A stretch of 64,000 nucleotides of DNA, taken from assembly GCA_028023455.1 (NCBI GenBank), contig JAQFVV010000055.1:4806030-4870029 (forward strand). The letters are read 5' to 3'. This DNA comes from Epiperipatus broadwayi. Taxonomy: Eukaryota; Onychophora; Udeonychophora; Euonychophora; Peripatidae. Numbering within the stretch: the first letter of the stretch is position 1; every line of letters begins with the position of its first letter. Positions 10,832 through 22,400 of this stretch are shown piece after piece. The position numbers and the translations under genes are program-made. The notes beneath the pieces are model-generated. The model was not told the origin of the DNA. It ran no database searches and was given only the letters and a program-made list of their open reading frames with translations.

Positions 10832-10837
10832 GCTTCA
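8211..10837 (-). repeat. 5' LTR (2627 bp)
   Basis: Partner of 2703-5274. It starts TGTAACGGTAAG and ends with a (TA)n palindrome and CAGCTTCA. A hairpin lies at 10733-10775 with exact 12-base arms CATTCACTGTGG / CCACAGTGAATG. The LTR is unusually long for a Gypsy-type element. It includes a 250-bp GC-richer island (10000-10260) that holds an antisense open frame at 10008-10271. Confidence 0.88.
10733..10775. repeat. LTR-terminal hairpin
   Basis: Arms of 12 exact bases (CATTCACTGTGG and its complement) with an inner GGACT/AGTCC pair. It lies about 60 bp inside the LTR edge and is present, with one arm mismatch and a small insertion, in the other LTR at 5190-5236. It could be a transcript-end or packaging structure; function is unknown. 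Confidence 0.6.
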
Positions 10838-10841
10838 CATG

Positions 10842-11027
10842 ATCAAAAAGTATTTAAAGAAGCAATAGAAAGTTTTAAAAACAAAAACTACCATTAATAA
10901 ACATGACAAAACAATAAAATTACCAACTATTTGGAAATGTTTCTTACTGAAAATAAGTATAAAAAATACTGATAAATGTAAATCAGACTATTCACCATCC
11001 ATGTGAAACAATTCTATTTACTACATC
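10842..11027 (+). pseudogene. PLE-1 plus-strand copy, part 2 (C terminus)
   Basis: Immediately after the LTR element the frame reads HDQKVFKEAIESFK, then after a stop continues as NKHD, IKLP and IWKCFL. It is the C-terminal tail that followed the part interrupted at 2702. KEAIE then LPTIW matches the other PLE-1 copies at 700-1000 and the related fragment at 36156-36434. Several stops make it a pseudogene. Confidence 0.72.
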
Positions 11028-11040
11028 CATATAATTATTA

Positions 11041-11526
11041 AAACAGGCAAAACTCACCATACGTATCACCACACACATCAAGCTAGAGTAATCAAAGAAT
11101 GTCAGAAGGCTTGTCCATAAAATCCCCAAAACACCAAAATGTATGGGTGCTGAACTGAGTTCAGATCCATATGACTATATAAGCTGATGGGCTTGGATTG
11201 AAGACACTAAGGTGTTTTGAATTTAAGACTCATAGTTTTGTAGTTAAGTGGAGATAAAAGGTGGCTGCTGGAGGGTTGCATTAGATCCTAATATCTAGGT
11301 GCAGTGCTCTCAGATCCAGGGTTTCTTACTGATGAAGGCCACAAGCCAGAAACTAGTTTGGGGATATTGGATGAGTAGGCACTACATAGGGATTTTATGC
11401 ACAAGCCTTCTGGCATCCATTGATTATTCTAGCTTGCTGTTTGTGGCAATACGTATGGTGAGTTTTGCCTGTTTTATAACAGCTATACTCAAGCATAAGT
11501 GGTGGTGGTCATGTGATGTTTATTGG
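11041..11526 (+). mobile_element. Family A foldback element, copy A1
   Basis: It begins aaacaggcaaaactc and ends gtcatgtgatgtttattgg. The exact 13-mer CATATAATTATTA flanks it at 11028-11040 and 11527-11539. The left side is a partial inverted copy of the right side: cagaaggcttgtccataaaa pairs with its complement near 11394-11413. It contains no protein gene; an open frame at 11299-11586 is a shadow of the repeat. The right half carries a hammerhead core (separate entry). Confidence 0.85.
11314..11372 (+). ncRNA. Hammerhead ribozyme-like motif in A1
   Basis: Core CUGAUGA, stem II AGGCCACAAGCCA (three GC pairs), GAA, stem III ACUAGU, then cleavage residue U. The outer stem I strands AUCC and GGAU pair, but the inner helix is mostly G-U. 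It is the same layout as the better copies in A4, somewhat decayed. Confidence 0.55.
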
Positions 11527-11657
11527 CATATAATTATTATATATATATTTTTTCATTTAGTAGTGGATAAAGTATTATCCTATTGATATGTTGATAATAA
11601 ATTTATTTTATTCTATTAAACATGGCTAGTCCTGAAAACATGCTTCATAATATATTG

Positions 11658-12000
11658 TAACAGACGGGGTTCAAATACAAGAGATAATGCAATGTAGTGT
11701 TAGTTGTGAGTGTTGATAGGGAGTGACTCTGTATATGCGAAAAGATGTATAAATAGTCATTCGAACCCTGTTACAAAGAGTGTGAAAGTAATGCGTAATC
11801 TGTTAAAGGCTGGATGGTATGCTTATATAAATATAGTTGTATGTGTGTTATTATAAAGTGTGTACATGTATTAACGGTTATATGTGGGATTGACGAGAGG
11901 CAATTATATATAGAGTTGTATAAATTTGTTATTGATTATACATATATATTTTGTTGTTCGTTAATTTTTTTAAATTCTACTTTTTAATAATATTGGCGGT
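11658..12000 (+). repeat. Candidate LTR fragment of a different retroelement
   Basis: It starts TGTAACAGACGGGGTTC, and 100 bases later has a TATA-like gtataaatag followed by GAACCCTGTTACA, the inverse of the start. Downstream at 11990 stands TGGCGGTAACATG, a possible primer site. A short decayed frame near 12054 (MNQLLQAV then stop) looks vaguely like a Gag start. No second LTR was found. Bases 12060-13310 show nothing else I recognise. The assignment is tentative. Confidence 0.35.
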
Positions 12001-13320
12001 AACATGTGTTTCTTGATGAATCTATTGAACATATAAAGCTACAGAAATAGAAATGAATCAGTTGCTGCAGGCAGTTTGAGTTAATGACTGTCGTCAAGAA
12101 GTCTGAGAACTGGTCAAGTTGGTATTTTGGAAACAATGGAAGGTCCGGTCAGCGGCATACGAATATACAAAGGAAAATGCGAGGTTAAAGAGTGTAAAAG
12201 AAAAGAACTATACTTTTTTCTCGAAAATATATAGTGGTGATTAGACGAAAAGAGAAAGATGGAACAGGGGTTTTGGATTGTATGAACGTGTAATTAATTA
12301 AGAAGTTTTATTAATATTCCCATCAAAATGTTGGGGTAATTAAATAGTGTGAGTTTTGTTAAGCCGGCCCAGTGGATTGTCATTGTAGAACTCACCTGAA
12401 TCAGATTTATTAAATTTGCTGTTTAAAATCTATCAAGTGTAATGGCGGTGAAGCACCTTCGACAAATTGGACCTCTTAAGTGAGTGAAATCATATACTCC
12501 ACCTCTATGATAAACTATTTGGTGTCACATTGCGTACTGTTTATTATCCTTAGGATCGACAAATATCAATAAGGCCAGTATTTCTTTAGAATTATAAATG
12601 TGCAGACTGTTAGCTTTGACCACGTGGACATTCAATCATAATTAAGGTAAATTGATCTTTTCTCTATATATGTGTTCAATAAATGTGTAGTTATGAAGGG
12701 ATTCGTGTTACTTCTATATTAAATACTGTAATAAATCTTGTTTAAATTAAATAAAATAAAAACATTAAATAAACAACTCTGAAGTATAATTGCACTCTTT
12801 CGTTGATATATATATATATATGAATCATATATGTGTGTATTGGAATAAATGGGTTGTGCGCATGTATATTAAGATATGTATATGCGTGTAAAAAAACTTA
12901 GAATTTAATGGTAACTAGTGTAGTAGCATATAGCTTAATTTTGTTATAACTTCTGGGCTAGAGTAATAGATTTATAAACAGGTAAATTATAGTGTAGTAT
13001 ATGTGATGTAATCAGGAATTGTCTTTGCTTTGTTCTCTAGTTAGACCATGTTCCCCAGACATTGAGATAGAGCTAGTCTGGACGCACTACCCTAGATATA
13101 TATATTCAGAACCCTTATTTATGTTTTCGATGAGTATAATTCTTATCAAAGTGTAAGATTGGTGCTTGAGATGGGATTAAACCCATGCTCATAAATATAC
13201 TTCCTTGAAGCTGTGGGAGAGATCATATACGTGCATAAATTATGCAACAATAAAATGGGTAGACACTTACAATATATGTAACTCAATAGTTTTCCTGATG
13301 GTTTGTGATTATGGTATTTT

Positions 13321-13483
13321 ATATTGGACTATTTCCATCATCTAATATGAGTATTGAATGTCTTTAGAAAAATTTAACTTCAGTTGTAATTACTCACAGT
13401 TGAATATATTTGGAATATTTAAATAAAGTTAAATTTTTCTAAAGACATTCAATATTCATTAGATGATGGTAATAGTCCAATAT
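13321..13483. repeat. Foldback (MITE-like) element
   Basis: Arms 13321-13378 and 13428-13483 are nearly perfect inverses (atattggactatttccatca and its complement, through gaatgtctttagaaaaattt). The 49-bp loop is unrelated. A partial single arm recurs at 31830-31868. No coding capacity. Confidence 0.85.
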
Positions 13484-13640
13484 AACAACACAAATATAAC
13501 ACAGTTGTTTATGTTTATTTTTCTAGTTTTATATGCGTATGTATTTTAACTTAAACGTACAAATATAACCATTCTGGGTAAGTAAGAAATGTAATCAATT
13601 TCAATTTTTTAAATATAATTCATTGTAAATATTTGTATAT

Positions 13641-14360
13641 ATAAGGTGATACACAAAACCTACCCAAAATTTGGTGATAAAATATCATTTATTTATTTTT
13701 AGGTGTTACAAATTGAATCTCCTTCAAAGTACTGCTCATACAATTCAGAGAACTGGTCTAAATGTGTATACCAATTTTTTTTAAATTATCTGGAAATTCT
13801 TGCACAGTGATGCCTTTTAATACTTCCATCATTTTTTCTTCATCCCATCCATGTCTGCAAACCTTTTTCTTTTGAGGAATTTCTCATTCAAGGGACTAAA
13901 TAGAAGTCACATGGAGTGAAATTGGATGGATGTGGCTGATGAATAATCTGGTTCATACTGTTTAAATTCTGTAAATTGTTTCACACTCAAGGCTTTTTGT
14001 GCTGGTACATTCAAGTGAAGTTCGCACTCCTCGCTTTGCCACAAATCAGGTCATTTTTGTTTTACATCACACATATGTTTCAAAACTTGTAGGTAAAATG
14101 TCTGATCATTGCAAATGAATTCTAAGTAAACAGTGCTGTTTGCATTAAAAACACAACCAATGGCATTGACTTAACATTGGATTTCACGAACCAAGATTTT
14201 TTAGGGTATGGTGAATTTGACACTTTCATTAACTACTTGAAAACTTACATTTTTCCTCGAGCAGCTTTCTTGTAAGCTGTTTCAAGCATTACAACTTTTT
14301 CCTCTACTGTTTTCTCAAACATAAAGCAGAATGTGTTGTTTTAAATTTTCAGCCATTATA
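13641..14360 (-). pseudogene. Mariner-like transposase remnant
   Basis: In mixed frames the minus strand reads ALSVKQF, then HPSNFTPCDFYL about 35 residues later, and EQYFEGDSI near the end. AL-V-QF, the P-x-L/T-PCDF box holding the last catalytic Asp, and the terminal YFEGD are hallmarks of mariner-type (IS630/Tc1) DDD transposases. Stops and frameshifts occur throughout, so no protein is made. The sequence aaggtgatacacaaaaccta at about 13648 may be the remains of a terminal inverted repeat; its partner was not found. Confidence 0.7.
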
Positions 14361-14539
14361 AAAGTCGACAAATAAGCAAGATGCATTTACTATGTGGTAC
14401 TATGACTTCACTTGTCAGTTGGAAAACTGATGTAGGAGAGTCTCTGAAAGAAGTATATAGTATCAAAAGCATGCACTCAACATGTTTTCCATCCAGAAAA
14501 CAACCTGATTTTTTTGGGTTCCTCTTCATATATATATTG

Positions 14540-16105
14540 TAATGATCATAGGAAATGGGGGAAATTACTAACATTATACTTAAGTAATTATTACTATTTA
14601 TTATTATATTCTTTTTGTTAACTATGTATCTCTATCAATGTATTGGACTGTTACTATATTGACATTTTATACATTAAACATAAAAATAAACATGATTTCT
14701 ATTCATATTTAAAGTTCACCACATCTTTGGCCCAATAATTTCACATCCAAACAGAAGGGTAGAATATAATTGATAGATTAATTGTCAATGATACCTATGA
14801 CAAGATCAAACTTACACGAATATGCAGCACTGACCAGTTTCCTGATCATAGCATCTCTCCATATTGCTGGGACAACACCAATCATGCAAAGGCAATTTAT
14901 TTGTTCTGAGATGAGTCCCAGGTGCCATCAGACCATATAACTTTATATAACTGGCATGCTCTAATGAAAGGTGAATAAACCCAGCACTTAAACTTTTCCA
15001 GGCTAGCTCCACCATTCCAAACAGGGTACCAGCATATTAATAATGTGTACATAGCAATATCATATAACCAAGATGATGCAGGTAATTTAATACAATAAAA
15101 AACTATAACCATGCAATAATTATTAACATTTAAATAATATTTTATAACATTAATAGTCTTTTCTTTAGTAATGTCTAGACTTTCAATAATAACTGCAGAA
15201 TGTTCATATTTATCTAGATTTTCTTAATGGGGAGATGACAATCTTTTTGACACTTAGCACAGTTTTCTTTCCAAGGTTAGTTATCCTTTCCATTTCAGAT
15301 GTTTCTGTTATTACTCATAGCTGGAACTTCAGTCTTCAGCAATGATTTTTTTCCTCTACTTTTTGACTTTCCAGTGACAGTAAATGAGATTATATAAGTC
15401 TTGTATTCTATGGGTGAATCATTGATAGCAGATGAGAGCAACTGATAGTACCAGTGATTGGGGCATAAATCCCAGAGGGAAACTCCTGAGTACTTTTAGC
15501 AATGCATGTTGTTGCTTTCTAGCTTATAACTTATTTGTTGTATGCAATGGAAAACTGATATAGTTGTTTTTCTCTGTTTGATCTTGCTGAATCTAGAGTG
15601 AATAGCAAAAGAAATACCCCTGCCTATCAATTAAGCTGATACTTTTATACCTGAGTTTCCTATTGTTTATCTTAATGAAATTTTTGGTTTTTTATGTTTT
15701 TAGTTATATTCAAATGATTTATCTAAACTTTCTTTTAAATTCATCTACTATCTTACCAGCCAGGAATCTTTCCAAAATTTAAGTGCATTCCTACCAATGA
15801 GATAGTTTATAAAGATTACCTTTATTGATTAATTTTATTGTTTAGTTCTGTTTTAAAACCTTTTAACATTTATTTTCATCTTTTAATTATAACATTTATT
15901 TTCCTTTTTTAATTATAAAAAAAAGAACAGATTCTGAATCTTTATCTAAACCAGATTCTCTTTACCTCCCCTTACTATTAATAAAGCAAATCTACTTAAA
16001 AACAAAATCTGATGCAATATTTTTAATTTATTCTTAAGCTATTTTTTACATCATAATTTATTTTTTAAATTATTAAATTATATATAATGCATATATATGT
16101 GAGTT
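14540..16105. repeat. 1.6-kb dispersed repeat, copy 1 (second copy 23360-25660)
   Basis: Shared blocks in order with the second copy include atctctatcaatgta, accatataactttatataac, gcaatatcatataaccaa, ttgatcttgctgaa, gaatagcaaaag, and cttactattaataaa, ending gcatatatatgtgag. The identity looks like roughly 80 per cent. No coding frame is intact in either copy. Copy 2 is interrupted by the family B dimer, and this copy shows the empty site. It is either an old transposon of unknown class or a segmental duplication. Confidence 0.75.
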
Positions 16106-16399
16106 ATTTTGTGAGCGTTGCATCATGCCCCTCTTGGTTTGAGAGGTAAAATGGCATCCTTTTGACCCATTTTAACTTTGATGTTTGCATTTTTTTCTAA
16201 ATCAATCTTGCTAATGCTCTGAAACAGTAAAGTTGCATAGAATGTCATTTCTTAACTGACTTACTTCTAATGACAGATTCTACATTGAATAAACTTATTT
16301 TAATTTTTAATGTGGGGATGACCAGGAATGATAGTCATCTCTATGGATGCATAATGTGAGATTTTGGATGCTGTGAATGGCAGCACACATGAATTGATC

Positions 16400-16612
16400 A
16401 ACTTCCGCTAACAAACTTTTCCTTAATACTGAACTATTGGGAATTTCTCTACCAGTGCATGGAATGAGCCCAGTACTTTCTCTACAGTTTCCTCATCCTT
16501 GAAAATAACTGGAGACTGTGAAAGGCAGAATGTATGTGTTACACAAAAAAAATTCTCCTTAATACTGACATGTTAGGAATTGTTTTCCAGCACATGGGTT
16601 TTATTATTATTG
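16400..16612. repeat. Short degenerate repeats around ccagcacat (related to 22500-22760)
   Basis: Repeats of a 40-55-bp unit such as ggaatttctctaccagtgca and ggaattgttttccagcacat occur here and at 22560-22670 in the same orientation. Both stretches also share agtactttctctac / attactttctctac. They are an old tandem repeat or part of a larger element. Confidence 0.55.
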
Positions 16613-19600
16613 TGCCGGTCGGATTTGTATGTTCACGTAACAAGATCAAGCATCTAGGCAAAAGTACCTCGAATCCAATCGTGCGCAAGATACACAGGTC
16701 AGGAACACTCATGTACTCTGCCCTATTTGCCTATTTCCCAGATCTATAACATTATGAGCAACAATCCTGATGACATCGATTAATCCACTTCTTATCCACC
16801 GGCATCGATCATCGGAGACACAAAAGACTCAAAACTAACTCATGATAGAATAACTTAATAACGAGCATGTTAATTATGTGTAGAGCGGAGATCATCTAGT
16901 CATATTTAAACTTAAGAAATAACTTAATATTTATCTTAACTAAAGAAAGCACTGATTCGAGTTTGATGTATATATATATATTTACAATTTATTAATAATA
17001 ATTATGTCGGGTCATTTAGCCGACATGAGCCTCAGGATTATTTGTAACAGTCAAGTTTGTACATTCGTGTAACACAATTCAGAATCCAAGCAAAAGAGAC
17101 CGAAGCTGACCAGACTAGGACTGTAACATCCCGAGTCCGACCGCACTTCAACTCGTAAGCCAGGATTCCAAGACTCAAGACCCTACGAATGACCACCTTG
17201 AAATTACACGTAGTATACCTCTTTCCACACAGCCGACATAGGTCACGGAGAAGCAATAAGACTCTGATAATTAAAAGAGAGGTTCTTAATTGACTAAAAT
17301 ATCACTAAATTTAATTTAACTTAATGCATAGTTTTCACATATATAGACTATAAATAGTAATTAGAATTGGATTGAATTAGATCAATAACGAAACAGAGAA
17401 TGAAATACATTAAATTAATTATATATTTATTTACAATTGGCATGAAATTGATAAGTTTTACACATTTCAGCGTCGAATGTACAAACATTGGGTGGATAAG
17501 AGAACACATTCTCTTTTTATATACAATTCAAAATCACTTTACATAAGTAATCATTAAATTTCATAGAGGTGTTTAACATATGCCCATCTTATGAATTGTT
17601 TGCAATTGATACATAATTAATCACTACGTTATGTCTATAAATCTCGATAAGCCAAATCCTATTACATTTGTGGCTGGTATATAAATAATTATATTAAACT
17701 TTGATCATGAATTCATTTACTAAAATATACAATATAATTTAATAACGAGCGCATAAACCAGCTCAAGTAATGATCGATCGAACATGGCTTTCGAGAGAAA
17801 ATTTTCAGAATGCTGAAAGCGTTATGTAAGGTGGGAGAGTTGGCTGAAATAAGATTTTACCAATGCGCTATGGCACAGGTAAACAATAATAGGAAAAGTC
17901 GCTCTGCGGATGGATGAAATAACTTCAGGGTTCTTGCGACAAACGCCGGTACCCTGTAACCGATCGCAATGCTGCGTGAAAAGGAACATTTGTGTTCAGG
18001 AACGGCGGGGGTCTTACGTGCTAACCTGGCCTTGGCTCAGGCTTCGCTACTGCTCTACCCTATAAGAGAAGATGTGCTGGCAACGCCGTGGCTCCATCTT
18101 AAGATACGTATATTACGTATAGCAGCAAAACGAGAATAATTTTATAAAATACTATCACATCCGCCAAGCAAAGAATAGTATATTTCATACTATGAAATAC
18201 GAGTTAATAGCATATTAGCTCTATCAAATTGGGACCAACTCTTGTGTAGCCTGGTAATAAACGTCTATGCTACAAAAGGGGATATTACTACATCTGTACT
18301 TTGACATGTTCGATCTATTAAGTTACTTATAGATAATAAATATTTAAGGAGGGAAAGTATATTTCTATGGACTTAAGAATTTAAATGTCAAATATACTTA
18401 TAAATATGATCAAGGCTAAATTTAATTCTAAATAAAACTATAAGGTTAAGTTTTTAACTGGTTGATCAAAAGAGCCACGTTTCGCATATTAAATCATTTA
18501 AATAAAAAAATATATAGGATTTCGAAACAGCGCAGAAAGTTGATGCTATAAATAAATTACGCAAAGATTTTCAAATAATATCTTCTTAAAACATACATGA
18601 AATTAAGTGCTCACTGTTTCGAAATTTTGGCATATAAAATATAATAAGCATTTAAAATAAGCAAAGAAATATAGACACAACCGCAGTGATATAACTTTAA
18701 ATTAAATAATTTACTTTGAAGTGAATGGAAAATATAAATAAGTCAGATTATTTAAACTTTAACACATTAAATTTTGATAGCAAGTGACATATTAAAATAA
18801 TTAAATGGATTTTAAGTTTTGATTACATTTAGCTTTATCATTACTTTAAAAAGAGAGTTAGCTAACTTATATAGATATATTTACATTTAAAAAATTACAC
18901 AGAATTACACAGAGCTCTGCGGTTTGAAAAATAAAATGGTACCGGTATTTTATCTGGACTGCAAATTCTTGCTGTAGGTTTGGTTTAGTTTGACTGGGCG
19001 GCACCATCTTTCCCATTATGTTAGGCTCGTCTCTTCTATCGGCATGATGGTGGTTTAGGCATTTCGACGAGAGAAACCCCGTTCTCCCGTGGAGTAACAG
19101 CAACAAGATGCCCGCTTTTAGCCGGACATGTTAAACTTTAACAATTGTGAAGACTGGCTGCAATTCTCACTAACAATATGGCTGTCTATCTCTAACAATA
19201 TGGCTCTCTTGTTAAAAATACAGAGTATTTATCTCTTTTCCTTATCGGAATCTATGGCCTCAAGACTCACTAAACTCAGGAATTTAATTAAATATTTTTC
19301 AATTTTACAATCCAGATTTTTAAAATCTTAGATAACTTATGTTAGAAACATTCCATAAGCTATTATAATTAAGATTTTTCGTTGCAAACAATTGTCCAAT
19401 TTAGATTTTAAAATAACTTACTCTTATCTAAGGAGATTTTAATTAGTAAATTTTGAACTAGTTTTACCTTTTACGAATTCCAGGTGTGGTCGTTAATGAC
19501 ACTTGTTTACAATCAAAAATCTTTTAATTACTTGACCGGCTTTTATTTTTAATCTTACATATAATAGAAACTCTTTCTATTTAAAAACAACTTTTTAACA

Positions 19601-22400
19601 TTTTTTTAAAACGAAAACATTTTTAACATATTTATTAAAATAATTTACAAACATTTTGATATAGCTTTTAAATATATTTTCGAGAAACTTTTCCCTGAAA
19701 TATATTTAAAACAAGAAATCTTTTAACAATTTTTAAACATATTCAATATTATTTTTAGATAATGGCTTTTACATATTTTAAATCATGTCCTTCTATATAG
19801 CACAGATTATATATCCACATACGAAATTACAATATTAAACAACAAAATTAATAATTTACTCTTAACTTAAATAATATAATAAACATTTTTAGAAATATTA
19901 AATAACTTTAGTACGCTATAATTTTACTAATCCTATCTAATTATAGCGTTGGTTCGCATGTAAATATATAATGCTGTTTAGACAGACATGAACTAATTTT
20001 AAATTTATTAACATTTAAATAGGTTCGAACTTAGCACAGATGAGAGTGTCATTAGGTTTGATGGTGAAACGATAGGGGCTTGGAAAGTTATCGTTTCATA
20101 TTATAGATATTTATTTGAATCATTTTATACAATAACATGATAATTGCGGCTATGCCAATAATATATATGTGTGATTTAATAAATTAGCGCTATTAGAATA
20201 CATTACTGGAATACTATTACACCCCCAGAGATGAAGAGCATTTACTTAATTTAAACAACAATAATTTCATAAGCAGGTTACATTTAATATTATGATAAAT
20301 TTGAGTTATAGATAATGCGCGGGATGGGTAATGAATAATTATATAAACAATACTAAATCTATCGCATTAATACGTATATTAAACTAATGGAAATATGTTT
20401 GTTTAAAGAAATCATTTCATTACGGCTTATGAATACTTCTGGGTGACTAATAAGACACTGAAAGGTGGTGCATGCATGGCGGCTGATTGGGTCAGTCCAA
20501 TTATGGATCCTGGAGTGTGCTTCATGAATTTTTAATAACGAAATGGACCGATTTCCTCTGCAAATGTAGGCAGGGTCGGTTTGATGAACGAAAGAATCCA
20601 AGATTCCCTGGAATGAGGTACAGGCGAATCATGGATGATGAAGAGTGGTCGGCAATGTCATTATTGGGCTGGTTTCCCAGATCGCTCCCCATATAAAGCA
20701 TGCACATAAGACCAAGTATGTCCCCAGGGTGGTTTTACAGCCTGGTTCAAGGACATTAAGAACGACGATGGGGCCCGACTTCGCGGATGCCTCCATGTGA
20801 GAAAGAAGCACAAATATATATATATATCTACGAAATGGCCTTTATGCACGTAACGCTTAATAATATAATATAAACAAAACTCTAAAGATTAAAGATTATC
20901 GAACATATTTATTGCCCATAAATTACGAAATATTCGGCGTAATGATATGGCTTCACTAAGCAAACATGGATAATTATTATACTTAAATATAAAACTAAGA
21001 TCTTAAGGTCCCCCTCCCCTTTACATTAGGTTACTTAATATTATTCATTACTTTTTACACATTTAATAAATCACAATTTTGGTTAATCAATGCCCTTGTG
21101 AAAATATATAACTGATTACAAAATAAGTGGGTGGTGGTAATAGCTAAGATGGTTTTACATATATAATATAATTTAAGAATGAAAGATAGCACATTATTTA
21201 GGAAGGAGAATGAGAAAAACAGACGTCAAATCTGTTTTCTACAGTAAACATGAAAAATTAATTAGTTTATTTATCTAAAATCGCGAGCACCTGGGCAAGT
21301 CGAATAAGACTTGTTTTGATCAAATTATAAATTATTTACCCAGTAAATGATGGGTGGGGAAACGAAAATGAATTATATGCTGGTGATTTTAGCATACTAT
21401 TGGCATTTATTTTAAAATATAACTACATAAATGTAAATGAAAATTATTTGCCGCTTGGAAATAAAAGAAAAGAAAAACATTATATAGGAGGCTTAATATA
21501 GATTAGTTATATAGAGTTATAGAATACATATTTGAAGACATTTAAAATAGGTGATTAAAATATAAATATTACAGAGAAGGCAGGATTTAATAATTATAAG
21601 CGGTCAAAGTTCTTTTACCTTGATTATTTGGAAGAGCGTTTCACTAGGAATCAGTCCATCGGTATTATTTCACAAGATCTCAGGTAGCATTGTTATTTGA
21701 GAGATAGCATTTCATTTTCACTGGAAAATATCTAAAGTTCTTTAGTACGGATGCAGAGCTTCGTTCATGGGAACAGCATATTAGAATGGAGGGACAAGGC
21801 GAAATTTCCTACTCACGACACATTGAGTGAGAATAAAAACTGGCGTGGAATATATATAACAACATAGTTATTTAATGGTCTCCTCCCTTGTGGATCCAAA
21901 TCCAGCAGTATATATACTTTTATTTTGAAGCTGTAACTTAGCAACTACTGCTGGACCTGAGGCGGTTTAAGCACTTAAGTTTCATTTGGAATAGTTTGAC
22001 CGGATACTCTTATCTAGTAAGATGTTTGAAACAATGCAAGTTTGTTATCAGTTTCTGGATGATTGTTTTAAAATATATCTTATGATTTTAAAACAAGCTA
22101 GCATGGACAATTTTCAGTAATGGGTTTATTTTATTATTACCAATTCGTAATCTTTTACTTTAATCTAAGGGATCTTCTGGGTAATTGTTTTTCGAGAGAC
22201 TTCTTAACAAGATTGCATCACTTCTGGCTACAAAATTATATATGAAAAAAAAAAGTTTCATATATAATACCTTATATCTATATATAACTATTAATTTAGT
22301 CACAATCTCCTACACTGAAATATACATATATATTTATTATTTACGCCCGCATACACATGAGAATATTATTATGAAATAAAATATTTTTAAATTAAAATAC
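16613..22400. other. 5.8-kb block without recognisable genes, richer in CpG
   Basis: This stretch has none of the SINE, LINE or foldback families seen elsewhere in the window. It contains scattered CpG-rich islands (about 17760-18110, 18920-19120, 20440-20800, 21640-21830). Two related starts, tgtgccggtcggatttgtat at 16611 and tgtaacagtcaagtttgtac at 17043, share roughly 50 bp. Short hairpins occur, such as GAAACGATA / TATCGTTTC near 20065-20100. Open frames here are short and overlap on both strands, with no domain I know. The base texture resembles the long LTRs at 2.7-10.8 kb and 44.2-46.4 kb, so an old long-LTR element is possible, but no repeat pair was found. Confidence 0.4.

Larger units (their letters stand above)
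2703..10837 (-). mobile_element. 8.1-kb LTR retrotransposon with gag and protease only, 2.6-kb LTRs
   Basis: Two direct repeats, 2703-5274 and 8211-10837, both start TGTAACGG and end CAGCTTCA. They bracket a 2936-bp interior whose gag-like and protease-like frames run on the minus strand, so the right LTR is the 5' LTR. The 4-bp target duplication CATG lies at 2699-2702 and 10838-10841, and deleting one copy restores an open Penelope frame across the join. No reverse transcriptase, RNase H or integrase is present, so the element needed help from a full-length relative. Primer site and polypurine tract are unclear: the nearest TGG (minus strand, from 8192) is 18 bases inside the LTR edge, and there is no clean purine tract at 5275. 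Ty3/Gypsy affinity is from gag and protease resemblance only. Confidence 0.85.

Noticed and set aside
20487-20707. Overlapping frames on both strands in a GC-richer patch
   Set aside because: Frames on both strands are open because of composition; no domain and no splice signals.
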